NCBI GenBank assembly: GCA_016704445.1
Contig: JADJAE010000019.1
Span: forward strand, 1-64,000
Source: Deltaproteobacteria bacterium
GTDB lineage: Bacteria > Myxococcota_A > Polyangia > Polyangiales > Ga0077539
Direction: 5' to 3'
DNA: 64,000 bases
This document shows, piece after piece, positions 1-8,940 of this stretch. Within the stretch, counting starts at the first letter, position 1, and every line of letters begins with the position of its first letter. The position numbers and the translations under genes were made by a program. Below the pieces are notes generated by a model. The model searched no databases, had not been told where the DNA came from, and worked only from the letters and a program-made list of their open reading frames with translations.

Positions 1-1037
1 TCGAGGAAGGCCGCGATGCGAGCCCGCAGCGCCGGGTCGTCGGGGCCGAGGTGCCGGGAGAGCAGGGCCACCAGGGGCTCGCGCGCCAGCTTCACGAACT
101 GCGACCCCGCGAGGCGCCACGCGGCGTCCGTGGCGTCGACCTCGAGGGACTTCAGCACCGGGGGGATCTTCTTCTCGTCCATGGTTCGCTCCGTCTTCGC
201 TGAGGGCGTCGGCGCAGTCGGCGCCGCGCTCTTCGTGTTGCTTTCCACCATCGTCGTCACTGCCGTCACCGCGCTCGCCGGGACCCACTGGCCCACCCGG
301 TCGAGCCTCGCCGCGAGCTGGGCCGCCACGCGCACCATGGCCCGCCGCACCCTCGCGTCGCCCTCCGCCGCAGAGCGCTCGGCCAGCGCCCACGCCGCCT
401 CCGCGAGCCCGTGCGCCACCTGCGCCCTGCGCTCGTCCATCGTCGCCTGGGCCCACCCCTCGAGGGCCTGCGTCTGGGCCACCCGGTCGCTGCGGATCAC
501 CGCGCCCCGCAGCAGGTCGTCGACCGCGTGGTTGCCCACCACCAGCAGCGAGGCCGAGTGCTTCACCTGCTGGGTGAACACCCGCTCGAAGCCGCTCTCG
601 CCGAGCCCGTCGAGGCTCAGCCGGGTCGCGTCGATCATCGCCTCGAACACGCCCGCGTCGGGCGCCCCCGAGGCCCCCCGCACCCGCAGCGGAACCCCCG
701 CCATCGCCCCCGCCACGACCCTCAGCTCGGCCGCGGTCGGGCCAGGCGCGTCCATCGACTGCGCCACCATGGAACGCGCCGCCCAGGTGAGGGTGTAGCG
801 CGCCCACTGCTCCTCGAAGCCGCGCTCGACGCTGTCTGCTGGCGGGGTCGCCGCGTCGACGGCCATGGTCACCGCCGTCACCACGTCGCAGGTGGGCAGC
901 GTCTCGCGGAGCCCCTTCAGCAGCGCCAGGCCGAACTCGCGCCCTCGCCAGGCGCCGTCTTGGCTCTGCTGCCAGGGGTGCTGTCGCAGCGCGAGGTCGA
1001 GTCGTCTCAGGGTCTCGATGTGCAATGGGCTCGTCAT
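1..1037 (-). CDS. Unknown protein, C-terminus cut by the window edge
   Basis: A long open frame on the minus strand starts at an ATG at 1037 (MTSPLHIETLRRLD) and runs off the window with no stop, giving at least 345 residues. I translated much of it by hand and saw no interruption. The sequence is Ala-rich and looks mostly helical, with no signal peptide, membrane segment or motif I recognise. A shift in composition around residue 285 (near EKKIPPVLKSLEVD) suggests a second domain. The gene diverges from the M20 peptidase at 1159. Plus-strand frames over it are compositional shadows. Function unknown. Confidence 0.7.
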   Translation of the reverse strand, partial: MTSPLHIETLRRLDLALRQHPWQQSQDGAWRGREFGLALLKGLRETLPTCDVVTAVTMAVDAATPPADSVERGFEEQWARYTLTWAARSMVAQSMDAPGPTAAELRVVAGAMAGVPLRVRGASGAPDAGVFEAMIDATRLSLDGLGESGFERVFTQQVKHSASLLVVGNHAVDDLLRGAVIRSDRVAQTQALEGWAQATMDERRAQVAHGLAEAAWALAERSAAEGDARVRRAMVRVAAQLAARLDRVGQWVPASAVTAVTTMVESNTKSAAPTAPTPSAKTERTMDEKKIPPVLKSLEVDATDAAWRLAGSQFVKLAREPLVALLSRHLGPDDPALRARIAAFL

Positions 1038-1158
1038 GGCGGCGTCGCCTCCGATGTCCGTCACCCTAGTGACCTGCTCCGCGCGCAGCAACCGGGCCTG
1101 TGACATACCCTGTCTCACTCACGAAACCCCTTGCTGCTTAGGGCGTTTGAGCGGTTGC

Positions 1159-2329
1159 ATGGGTCCCATGGGCGACGACGCGGTGGCGTGGGTGAGGGCG
1201 CAGCGGGGGCCGATGGAGGCCCTTCTCCGGGCGCTGGTGGAGGAGAGCTCGTACACGCTCGACCCTCGCGGCGTGGACGCGGCCGGGGCGGTGCTGCGCG
1301 AGGCGATCCCGCTGCGGTGTCGGGCGGTGCCGGGAGAGCGCTACGGGGCGCACCTCTTCTTCGAGGGGCGGCGTCCCGCGGGCGATGGGGGCGTGGTGCT
1401 GGTGGGCCACCACGACACGGTGTTTCCCCGCGAGGTCTTCTCGGGCTACCGCTCGGAGGGGGACGTGGCGTGGGGCCCCGGGGTGCTCGACATGAAGGGC
1501 GGCCTGGTGGTGATGGCCTTCGCGCTGCGGGCCCTCGACGCGGCGGGCGCGCTCGATGAGGTGCCGTTGACCATGGCGGTGGTGGCCGACGAGGAGGTGG
1601 GCTCGCCGGAGAGCGGGCCGTGGCTCGCAGCAGGCGGCGCGGGGCGCGGCGGTGGCGCTGGTCTTCGAGGCGGGGCGCGCGGGCGACGCGATCATCACGA
1701 GGCGCAAGGGGACGCTGGCGATGACCGCGAGGGCGATCGGGAGGGCGGCGCACGCGGGCAACGCGCACGCGCAGGGGGCGAGCGCGATACGGGCGATGGC
1801 GAGGTTCATCGAGTCGGCCGAGGCGCTCAACGGCTGCGCGAGCGGCGTCACCATCAACGTCGGCACCGTCCACGGCGGAACCTCCAAGAACACCGTCCCC
1901 GCGCAGTGTGTGGCGGAGCTCGACGGGCGCTTCGAGCGCGCCGACGACGGCGTCTCCCTGGTCTCGCGCTTACGTGACCTGGTAAGATCCCCGCTGGTCG
2001 AGGGCACCTCGGTGGTGCTGGAGGGAGGCATCGCGAGGGCGCCGCTCGAGCGCTGGGAGGAGAGCGCCCGGTGGATGCAGCGCTACGGCGGGTGTCAGCG
2101 GCTCGCGGGCCTCGGGGTCGCAGAGTCTCCCTTGCAGGGGGGAGGGAGCGACGCCTCGACGACGGCCTCGGTGGGGGTGCCCTCCATCGACGGGCTCGGC
2201 CCCCGGGGGAGCGGGTTTCACACGCTGGACGAGCGCGTGGAGCTCGACTCGCTGGTGCCGAAGTGCGAGGCGCTGGTGAGGTTCTTGCTGGGCGTGGGAG
2301 GTGACGGGTTCTCTCCCCCGTCGGCGTGA
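1159..2329 (+). pseudogene. M20-family metallopeptidase, frameshifted
   Basis: The two halves are in different frames and together make a normal-length (about 390 aa) M20 peptidase of the ArgE/DapE/carboxypeptidase G2 type. These enzymes hydrolyse amide bonds of amino-acid conjugates with two metal ions. The first half (from ATG 1159; ATG 1168 also possible) carries the metal-ligand motifs GHHDTV, GPGVLDMKGG and DEEVGSPES. The second half, in frame from about 1640 to 2329, carries the dimerisation domain and the final His region SGFHTLDE. Removing one G around 1630-1645 restores LAAAARGAAVALVFEAGR, so the lesion is one extra base. It may be a sequencing indel. Confidence 0.8.
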
Positions 2330-2350
2330 CTGTGCGACCCTGCGCGGGTC

Positions 2351-2791
2351 GTGGCTGAACGCTCGCCCCAACCCCCCTCGCAGGCCTCGTCCCAGGGGCA
2401 CGACCCGGAGACCCGCTGGCTCTCCGTCGCGTGCGCGCTCGGGGCGCTGCTGGTGCTGTTCCTCCACGCGGGGCTCGGGCCTCGCTACCAGACCGAAGAC
2501 CCGGCCGGGGAGCTGTTCTCCAACCAGATCTCCTTCCTGGCGGGCATCACCGTCGCGTCCTTCCTGACGACCGCCCCGGAGCGTCGCCGCTGGGTGTACC
2601 TCACGGCCTTCCCGGCGACGGCGTGCGGGGTGGTGTTCCCGTGGCTGCACGCGCTCTACCCCATCAACAGCGTCGGCTACCGGCTGCTCAACGCGCTCTC
2701 CCCGGTGGGCATGGCGATGGTGGCCTTCACGGTCACCTGGGCGCTGCGGGTGACCGCCGCCGACGACGCCCTGCGCAACGCCCGGCGCTGA
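2351..2791 (+). CDS. Small multi-pass membrane protein
   Basis: A 146-aa protein from a GTG start at 2351, just downstream of the peptidase. After a short polar N-terminus there are about four hydrophobic stretches: around LSVACALGALLVLFLHAG, ISFLAGITVASFL, VYLTAFPATACGVVF and VGMAMVAFTVTWAL. The tail is short and charged. It is therefore a likely inner-membrane protein with no catalytic motif I can name. Co-orientation and a 21-bp gap suggest co-transcription with the peptidase. A perfect GC-rich hairpin follows the stop. Confidence 0.65.
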   Translation: MAERSPQPPSQASSQGHDPETRWLSVACALGALLVLFLHAGLGPRYQTEDPAGELFSNQISFLAGITVASFLTTAPERRRWVYLTAFPATACGVVFPWLHALYPINSVGYRLLNALSPVGMAMVAFTVTWALRVTAADDALRNARR

Positions 2792-2800
2792 CACGGGCTC

Positions 2801-2832
2801 CCGCCCCGGTGTAAGCCCGAACACCGGGGCGG
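2801..2832 (+). terminator. GC-rich hairpin after the membrane protein
   Basis: A perfect 12-bp inverted repeat (CCGCCCCGGTGT at 2801-2812 with its complement at 2821-2832) and an 8-nt loop lie 10 bp past the stop at 2791. No T-run follows, so it is either a terminator lacking a U tract, as is usual in GC-rich genomes, or an mRNA-stabilising hairpin. Confidence 0.6.
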
Positions 2833-2870
2833 CGTTGTCCGTCGTCACCCGAACCGGAGGTCCATCGCCG

Positions 2871-3158
2871 ATGTCCCACTCGCTGGTCCCTTGTCCCGGC
2901 TGCTCGCGTCACGTCCGCGCCGACGACGCCGCCTGCCCCTTCTGCGCCGCGCCGGTCACCCACCGGGTCGAGCGCAGCGTAACGGGCTCCCAGGCCACCC
3001 GCGTGGTCGTCGCCCTAGCCGCGGCCCTCACGGCCAGCGCCTCGCTCTCGGCCTGCTACGGCGGACCGCCCCACCCCAGGGCGCTCGACGTCTACCCCCA
3101 GCGGGTGAACGCCGCTCCCGACAGCGGCGCGGCGCTCGAGCAGACCCCGAAGCCCTGA
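2871..3158 (+). CDS. Zinc-ribbon protein with one membrane segment
   Basis: The ATG at 2871 is preferred because GGAGG sits about 10 bp upstream (2856-2860); an in-frame TTG at 2835 has no such support. The 95-aa product has a four-Cys zinc ribbon (CPGCSRHVRADDAACPFC, residues 7-24). One hydrophobic stretch, VVVALAAALTASASLSAC, ends in a lipobox-like Cys and is followed by a short Pro-rich tail. The layout suggests a cytoplasmic ribbon anchored by a helix. A decayed paralogue lies immediately downstream. Function unknown. Confidence 0.6.
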   Translation: MSHSLVPCPGCSRHVRADDAACPFCAAPVTHRVERSVTGSQATRVVVALAAALTASASLSACYGGPPHPRALDVYPQRVNAAPDSGAALEQTPKP

Positions 3159-3240
3159 CCGGCGCTGTCCTCTCTCAACCCCGGCGGGTCACTCCGTTCG
3201 GCACACCTCTCACGATTCGCCTGGTCACGATTCGCCTTGA

Positions 3241-3507
3241 TTTCAGGCCGATGAGCGCGATGGATGGCTGTGCCCGCTGTGCCCGCGGGTTCCCTATACC
3301 CTCATCCCCTGCTCCGGTTGCGCGCGCCACGTCCGCGTCGGCGCGTCGAGTTGTCCCTTCTGCAACGCCGCCGTCCCAGCCGCTTCTGGAGACGCGATAG
3401 AGGTGCTGCGGGGCGTCTATCGCGCGGAGGTCGCGCTCGGCGCCTCCCTCGACCTCGGCGCGTGCCGATCGACGACGGTGGGCGGCGGCGACACCTCCAT
3501 CGCGTAG
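3241..3507 (+). pseudogene. Decayed duplicate of the zinc-ribbon protein
   Basis: The frame beginning at 3241 encodes a second ribbon, CSGCARHVRVGASSCPFC, at about 3310-3363. It is clearly related to the ribbon of the 2871-3158 gene. There is no in-frame ATG before the ribbon, and the frame ends in TAG at 3505-3507. The frame past that stop still reads YGVPIPPPDVPSP, like the short Pro-rich tail of the intact paralogue. Missing start plus internal stop point to a tandem duplication that has degenerated. Confidence 0.55.
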
Positions 3508-3602
3508 CCCTACGGCGTCCCGATTCCCCCGCCGGACGTCCCGTCCCCCGTGACGTCGCCCGTCCGCTGGGAGCACTCTCGTCGAGCGCCTCGACGCTCT
3601 CC

Positions 3603-3929
3603 ATGTCCGAGCGCGGCGCCTGGCGCCTCCGCATCGCCGCCACCAACACCGGGGCCTCCCCGGCGGATCCCAACCGCCAACTGCTCAGGTTCATCGTGAA
3701 CGGGCAGGCGTCGATGGGCGCCGACCTCGCATTCAGCAACCGCACGATGGAGCGCGACTGGGCGCTGATCCCGCCGGGGCGTACGGTGCGCGACGAGCAA
3801 GACACCTCGGTGCTCCCGGCGGTGCTGCGCATCGCGCGCGAGGTCACCGTGAACACCGCGAAGGCCCGCCGCGATCTCGGCTACGTGCCGGTCATCGACG
3901 TGGCCGTGGGCATGGCGGCGCTGGGGTGA
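3603..3929 (+). pseudogene. Chimeric remnant with an epimerase-like tail
   Basis: An open frame from ATG 3603 gives 108 aa. The first part (GAWRLRIAATNTG to about residue 80, FIVNGQASMGADLAFSNRT) looks like a fragment of a secreted beta-rich protein. The last 25 residues, NTAKARRDLGYVPVIDV plus VAVGMAAL, match the C-terminal signature of extended-SDR sugar epimerases/dehydratases (KARRELGYxPxxxxxxGM). Neither half is complete. I read this as two gene fragments joined by recombination next to a decayed duplicate, though it could be translated as a small protein. The frame extends upstream to 3264 without good coding character. Confidence 0.5.
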
Positions 3930-3942
3930 TCCGCCGCCACGG

Positions 3943-4902
3943 TCAGGGCGTGTAGAGCGACACGTGGACCGCCCCGTCGGAGTACTCCTGGCACGCGGCC
4001 CCGGCCGTCTCCCTCGGCACCACGCACGCGCAGTTCGCCGCCCCGCCGCACGCCGTCGGGAGCGCCTCGCAGGAGTAGGTGATTCGCCGGGTCGCCGCGC
4101 TCGAGCTCACGCCGCGGCAGAACTGGGTGCCTGGGTCGCAGCGGAGTTCTCCGCACGGGAACGACAGCCCCGCGTCCACCCCGGCGTCGGCGCAAGGGCT
4201 CGTGCCGCACGCGCACCCCTGGGTGAAGGTGCAGCGGCACGCCGACGGGCGGATCGAGCCCGCGGGGCAGCTCCACACGCCGCCGGTGCAGGTCGGCCAC
4301 GTCGACGAGTCGCCGCAGACGCCGTCGGTCGCGTGGTCGCACTCGAACGGCGGCGTCGCCCCGCACGCGGTCGGCGCGCCCGCGTCGACGGAGGCGTCGC
4401 CCGGCGCTGTCAGCGGGGAGAACCCGCACGAACTGACCACGTCGCCGTTGCGACACGCGAGGCCGTCGATCGGTGCGCCGTACTGTATGCAGCTGGAGGT
4501 CCGGCCGCAGTACGAAGGGCTATCGTCGAGTGCGATCTGGCCCGCCAGCCGGCCCGCGGGGTCGTACGCGCAGTAGAAGCCGTGCAGGCTGCCGCAGAGG
4601 GTGAAGAGCACGCGCGCCGACCCGCAGGTCGCCGAGGACGTCTGGGTGGAGGCGGGGAGCGCGCTGCACGTCGGGGGCGCCCGGAGCGCCGCGTCGTACG
4701 TGTCGGGGCAGGCGGCCCCGCGCTGGTAGGAGGCGATGTCGACCTCCGCGCGCGTGCCGACGCACCCCGGGACGGGGCCCCCGTCGGCGACGGCGATGCG
4801 GGCGTCGATGTCGCAGCCCGCGAGCGCGAGACATGCGAGCGCGAGGGCGATGGGGCGGGGCGCGCGGACGCGTGAAGTCGGGACGCAAGCGAAGTGGGTC
4901 AT
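3943..4902 (-). CDS. Cys-rich secreted lipoprotein
   Basis: A 319-aa protein from ATG 4902. The N-terminus has a positive patch, a hydrophobic core (PIALALACLALAGC) and a lipobox Cys, so it is probably an exported lipoprotein. The mature part holds many Cys (for example CRCTFTQGCACGTSPC and CGELRCDPGTQFC) and short DAGVDAG segments, typical of disulphide-rich surface proteins of myxobacteria. No enzyme motif is visible. It starts 44 bp after the sigma-factor gene ends and is probably the last gene of that operon, so it may be a target or partner of the sigma factor. Confidence 0.7.
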   Translation of the reverse strand: MTHFACVPTSRVRAPRPIALALACLALAGCDIDARIAVADGGPVPGCVGTRAEVDIASYQRGAACPDTYDAALRAPPTCSALPASTQTSSATCGSARVLFTLCGSLHGFYCAYDPAGRLAGQIALDDSPSYCGRTSSCIQYGAPIDGLACRNGDVVSSCGFSPLTAPGDASVDAGAPTACGATPPFECDHATDGVCGDSSTWPTCTGGVWSCPAGSIRPSACRCTFTQGCACGTSPCADAGVDAGLSFPCGELRCDPGTQFCRGVSSSAATRRITYSCEALPTACGGAANCACVVPRETAGAACQEYSDGAVHVSLYTP

Positions 4903-4946
4903 CGGGTTACCTCTGCCTCTTCATTGCGCGCCGGGCACGCGGCCCG

Positions 4947-6355
4947 TCACCGATTCGTCGGGGCCGCGTCCGAGGCCTCGTCGAGCATGCGCCGCACCCG
5001 GCGGACGAAGGGGCCGCGCGGGTCGCGCGCGATCAGGGCGTCGGCGCGGGCGGCCGCCTCGGCGCGGCGACCCAGGCGCAGCAGCGCGCGCACCGCGAGA
5101 AACTCGCGCTCGGTGGCCATCTCACCGCGCGGGGACTCGGCGGCGTGCTGTTCCAGCTGGGCGAGGGCGCCCGCGGGGTCGTCGTCGAGCAGCGACTGCG
5201 CGTGCCCGAGGAGCGCGACCTCGCGATCGAGGGGATGGGTGGGAACGGCGCCCGCGCCCGGGGCAGCGGGGATCGGAACCACGACGGGCGCGGCGACGGG
5301 CGCGGCGACGGGCGCGGCGACGGGTGGCGGCGCAGCGCGGACGGCGGGGCGGGGCACGGCGACCGGCGGGTCGGGGGCGCGCGCGGGGGGCGCGGGGGAC
5401 GCGGGCGCGACGGGACCCGAGGGCGGGGCCGCGAGCGCGGCGGGCGGCGCGGGGGCCGACGGACCCGCGCGCGAGGTCGCGGGCGCGGGGGCCGGCGGGG
5501 TCGCGCGATCGGAGCCGCGTGGCCAGGCCGCGAGCGCGAGGGCCAGGGCGCCCGCGCCGCCGAGGAGCTTGATCGCCCCGCGCGCCACCGACGGCCCGGC
5601 TCGAACGCGCATCACCCGGGGCAGCAGGGCGGCGTGGCGGGCGCGGGCGTCGTCGGGGAGCGGAAGGCTGCGTGGCGCGCCCTGCCACGGGGGTTGCAGG
5701 TCGGACGGCCCGCCCTCGCCGGGCCACCAGGGCGGCGGGACGGGGACCCCCGAGCGCCGGGCGTCGCGCGCGCGGTGGCGGGCGGCGATGCGATCGAACT
5801 GCCCGCGCGCCGCGCGCAGGCGCGAGTGCACGGTGTTGAAGGGGATGCCGACCAGGGTGGCGATCTCGGCGGCAGGCACCTCGTCGATCTCGTACATCAC
5901 AAACACCACGCGTTTCTCGATGTCCATTTCGTCGAGCACGGCGCGGAGGCGGGCCTGGGCCTGCGCGGCGATCAGTGCCTCCTCAGGGTCGGGCGGATGT
6001 CCGGTCGCCGCGGGTCCTCGGGCACGCTTCCCCAGAGCTGCTCACGCCGCACGTAGGCGCGCCGGCGGTGGGCGGCCGCGACGCGGAAGCAGACGCCGAA
6101 CAGCCACGCCGCCATGGGCCCGCGACCGTCGAAGGTGTGCAGCCGACGGTGCACGACCACCAGCACCTCCTGCAGGACGTCGTCGCGATCGGCGTCGCGG
6201 ACGCCGAGGCGCTGGAGGGTGACCCACAGGAAGTCCCCGTGCGCCTGGTAGACCGTCGTGACGTTTGGGCGCGCGGGGGTCGGGTCCGGCGGGGGTGGGT
6301 CCAGGGCGCGCGACACGTCGTCGCTGGATTGTGCGGACCCGGTCGGAGTTGTCAC
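4947..6355 (-). pseudogene. ECF-like sigma factor fused to a membrane/TPR-like tail, frameshifted
   Basis: The N-terminal part (GTG 6355 to stop at 5972) carries sigma region 2 (DDVLQEVLVVVHRRLHTFDG, then MAAWLFGVCFRVA). The C-terminal frame, entered near 5985, carries region 4 (MDIEKRVVFVMYEIDEVPAA, then IATLVGIPFNTVHSRLRAAR). Adding one C in the CCC run at about 5985-5990 joins them through PEEALIAAQAQARL. After region 4 come a hydrophobic helix (LLGGAGALALALAAW), an Ala/Pro-rich linker encoded by 12-bp tandem repeats (about 5281-5330), and a helical repeat-like end (LLRLGRRAEAAARADALIA). The start overlaps the stop of the upstream gene (GTGA). The shift may be a sequencing error. Confidence 0.75.
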
Positions 6356-7365
6356 CGAAAGCGCAGCTCGAGCCCGAGCTGCCCCGCGCCGCCCAGCGCC
6401 GCCTGGTCGAACACGGTGCCGGCGACGTGCTCAACGTAGAACCGGTAGCGCGTGACGGGCGCCACGAGGTCGACCTGCGCCACCGCAGCGAGCGGCCCGA
6501 CGAGCGCGGCCGTGAAGCGCAGCCCGGCCGTCGCGGCGAGCCAGGCGCGCTCGCCGGGCGGGACGGGGTCGAACGCGTAGGCCACGCCGTGGACGGCGCC
6601 GAGCGCGAGCCCGACGCACGCGGCGAGGGTGGCGCGCGCGTGGACGAGCGGCGCGGCGCAGGCGGACAGAGACCCGGCGGTGAGGCCGAAAGCGTAGCGG
6701 GAATCGGGCTCCGGGGTGCGGACCTGCGGGAGGAACCAGAGCCCGGCGGTGAGCATGAGGCGCGGGTGCAGGTGGACGTCGGCCGAGAGCGCGACGCCCG
6801 CCGCGACTCCGGGCAGCGGGCCCACAGCGGCAAGGGCGCGGACGCCGATGGCGAGGACGCCGACGCGGTGCGTCCGCTGCGAGGGCGCGCGGGGCGCGGG
6901 CGGTACCGGGGCGGGGGCCGCCGGGGCAGGGGCCGCCGGGGCGGGGGCCGCCGGGGCGGGGGCCGTGCGGAGTGCGGCCTCGGGGTCGATGATCAACGCA
7001 ATGGCGAGGGCCGCGGCGCCGTGGATGGGCGCGCAGGTCGCGCCGTCGTCGTGGATCTCGCGCGCGCCCGACAGCGCGCCGGACGCGTCGCGGACGTACA
7101 GGCTCGCGGTCCAGCGGTCGCGATCGCGGCGGATCACCGCCTCGATGAATTGCGCCGCGGGGCCGGCGAACGGGTCGCGGCCCAGGCGTCGCGCGACGTC
7201 GCGTGCGAGCTCGGCCGCGTCGGGGCACCCGTCTGCGCCATCCGCGCGGACCCACGACAGGCGCAAGCCCGCGGGGGCGGGCTCGCGGTCCTGCGCGTCG
7301 GCGCGGGCGGCGAGGAGCAGCAGGCTCGCGGCGAGCGGGGCGCGAACGACGACACGGGCAGGCAT
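6352..7365 (-). CDS. Exported protein with Ala/Pro linker and barrel-like C-terminus
   Basis: ATG 7365 is preferred over an upstream start at 7473 because it places a signal peptide (APLAASLLLLAARADAQ) at the N-terminus; the product is 337 aa. Residues 25-155 form a soluble domain with two Cys (GADGCPDAAE and GATCAPIHG). A linker of APAPAAPAP repeats follows (18-bp tandem units near 6900-6965). The rest alternates hydrophobic and polar residues and ends in ELRFR, like an outer-membrane beta-barrel. It is translationally coupled to the sigma gene. A role in envelope sensing or transport is possible but not shown. Confidence 0.65.
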   Translation of the reverse strand: MPARVVVRAPLAASLLLLAARADAQDREPAPAGLRLSWVRADGADGCPDAAELARDVARRLGRDPFAGPAAQFIEAVIRRDRDRWTASLYVRDASGALSGAREIHDDGATCAPIHGAAALAIALIIDPEAALRTAPAPAAPAPAAPAPAAPAPVPPAPRAPSQRTHRVGVLAIGVRALAAVGPLPGVAAGVALSADVHLHPRLMLTAGLWFLPQVRTPEPDSRYAFGLTAGSLSACAAPLVHARATLAACVGLALGAVHGVAYAFDPVPPGERAWLAATAGLRFTAALVGPLAAVAQVDLVAPVTRYRFYVEHVAGTVFDQAALGGAGQLGLELRFR

Positions 7366-7539
7366 CGGCGTGACTAGCTCCCGTGCGCCCTGAACCGCAA
7401 CCAATCCCCGGCGACGCCCCGGAGTCCGATGCCCTCCCGACGGTCGAGGTCGGGGTCCAGCGAGTTCCCCCATCGGGGTCCGCCGGAGATCCCGACGGCG
7501 CGATGCAGGGGGAACTTCGCACTTGGGGCGCTCTGGTAA

Positions 7540-8865
7540 GGGAGTAGCAGAGTATATCGCGGGCTGACCCGGCGTTCAGTGTCGGCCGGAGTTGGGGGTG
7601 GCCCGCGGGATCTCGACGAACCACCGTCCCAAGTCGGGGAGTCGCTGCACCTGGGCCTCGACCTCGGCCATCGCCGCTCGGGAGAGGCGCACGCCCTTGG
7701 CGTAGGAGGTCGTGACCAGGTGGACCGACGGTGCGACGCCCTTTCACGTCATCGTCTGCGCGTACGCGACGACCGTCGGCACAGTGTCGAGGAGCGCGCC
7801 GTTCCAGTGCTGTTCGAGGATGCCCCAACAGCGCTCGATCGGGTTGTACTTGCTGTGGTAGGGCGGCCAGTACGCCAGACGGACCGTGACCCGATGGCGG
7901 CGGGTGAACATCACGATCCGCTCCATGAAGCGAGTCCGGCGACTGTGGTTCTCGGGCCCGTTATCCTGCAGCAGGAGCAGCGTATCGACGGCCGGAAAGC
8001 GGACCCGGTTCCGCTCCCACCACGCCTCCAGTTGATCCACGATGAAGTCGGCGGTGACGACGCTGGTGGCCAGATAGATCGTCAGGTCGTCGTGAACCGG
8101 CAGCAGGATGCCATAGGGGGTGATCGTCGCGTCCTGGCCATGATCGTGGTCCAGCGCGAGGACGACCGTGCGACTGACCCCACGCCGCGAGAACGCCCCC
8201 ACCTTGACCACCGCCTTGGCGTCCATCGACAGCTCCAGGACGTTCGGTGTGTGGCGTCCTGCCGCGCGGACCCGGCTCATCTGATCGAAGATGGCCTCGG
8301 TTTGCGGGATCTTTTTTTCGGCAGAACCTTCGCCACACGCCGCAGGTGATAGCCCTGTTCGTCCAGCTTCACACGGATCGTCTCTGCGGACGGCAGCGCG
8401 GTCTCGAGGTAGTGCTTCTGCACCACCAACTGGCGACGGACCTCGGCGGCCGTGAGTCGAGTGTAGAGTCGCTGCGAGTGGAAGCGGGGATCGATCTGGC
8501 TCTGGCCATCAACGATCGCCCGAAGGTCGTCGACGAGCGACGGCACGCGGACCTCCGCGCGTGGCCGCCCGGCCGCTGTACGACCGTCGAGACACTCGAT
8601 CCCCGTCCGCAGTTCGTGGCGCCCCAGCCGTACGGTCCGTTCATCCCAGTCCAGGGTCCGAACGGCCCGGTTGACCACGCCGTCAAACAGGTCTCGTACC
8701 GCCCGCGCCATGAACAACCGCCGGTCGTGGCCCGTGAGTGCCGCCGCCGACTCGCGCAGGACCTTCACCACCGCCTCCGAAAGCTCCATGCCGCGAACGC
8801 TGGGGCGACCCACCCAGCTCCGATACTTGACGTCCGATCAGCCCGTGGAATTTTCTGCTACTCCC
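7540..8865 (-). mobile_element. ISAzo13-family insertion sequence
   Basis: The 1326-bp element has imperfect terminal inverted repeats at 7540-7567 and 8838-8865, with 23 of 28 positions matching when aligned by eye. The first 12 bases, GGGAGTAGCAGA, are identical and the inner GGGCTGA is shared. Both ends are flanked by TAA (7537-7539 and 8866-8868), a candidate 3-bp target duplication. The only gene inside is a broken ISAzo13-type transposase. The element sits about 175 bp upstream of the start of the barrel/sigma/lipoprotein operon and may have separated it from its promoter. Confidence 0.8.
7576..8813 (-). pseudogene. ISAzo13-family transposase, inactivated
   Basis: The N-terminal frame (8813 to 8277, GRPSVRGMELSEAVVKVLRE) and the C-terminal frame (about 8313 to 7744) together match the ISAzo13 transposase, with DAKAVVKVGAFSR, LLLQDNGPENHSRR and YWPPYHSKYNPIERCWGIL. 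The frames meet at an A7 run (8312-8318); one more A would give KKKIPQTEAIFDQ. A second lesion is a TGA at 7744-7746 where the family has Trp (TMTWKG). Beyond it the reading frame continues sensibly to 7576 (VRLSRAAMAEVEAQVQRL). Two lesions make this copy probably immobile without help in trans. Confidence 0.8.
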
Positions 8866-8940
8866 TAACTGGAGCGGCCCATGCCAGATGGCTGGTGCGT
8901 TGCTTTTCCAACCCGCGGGCACAGCGGTCGGAGCGGCGGG

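Noticed and set aside
5281..5330. 12-bp tandem repeats considered as a regulatory or satellite array
   Set aside because: They are in frame and encode the Ala/Pro/Val linker of the sigma-factor protein, so coding low complexity explains them.
8312..8318. A7 run in the transposase as a programmed -1 frameshift site
   Set aside because: The run is not in the phase needed for an A-AAA-AAG heptamer, and the same gene has a nonsense change. A lost A is simpler, although slippage cannot be excluded.
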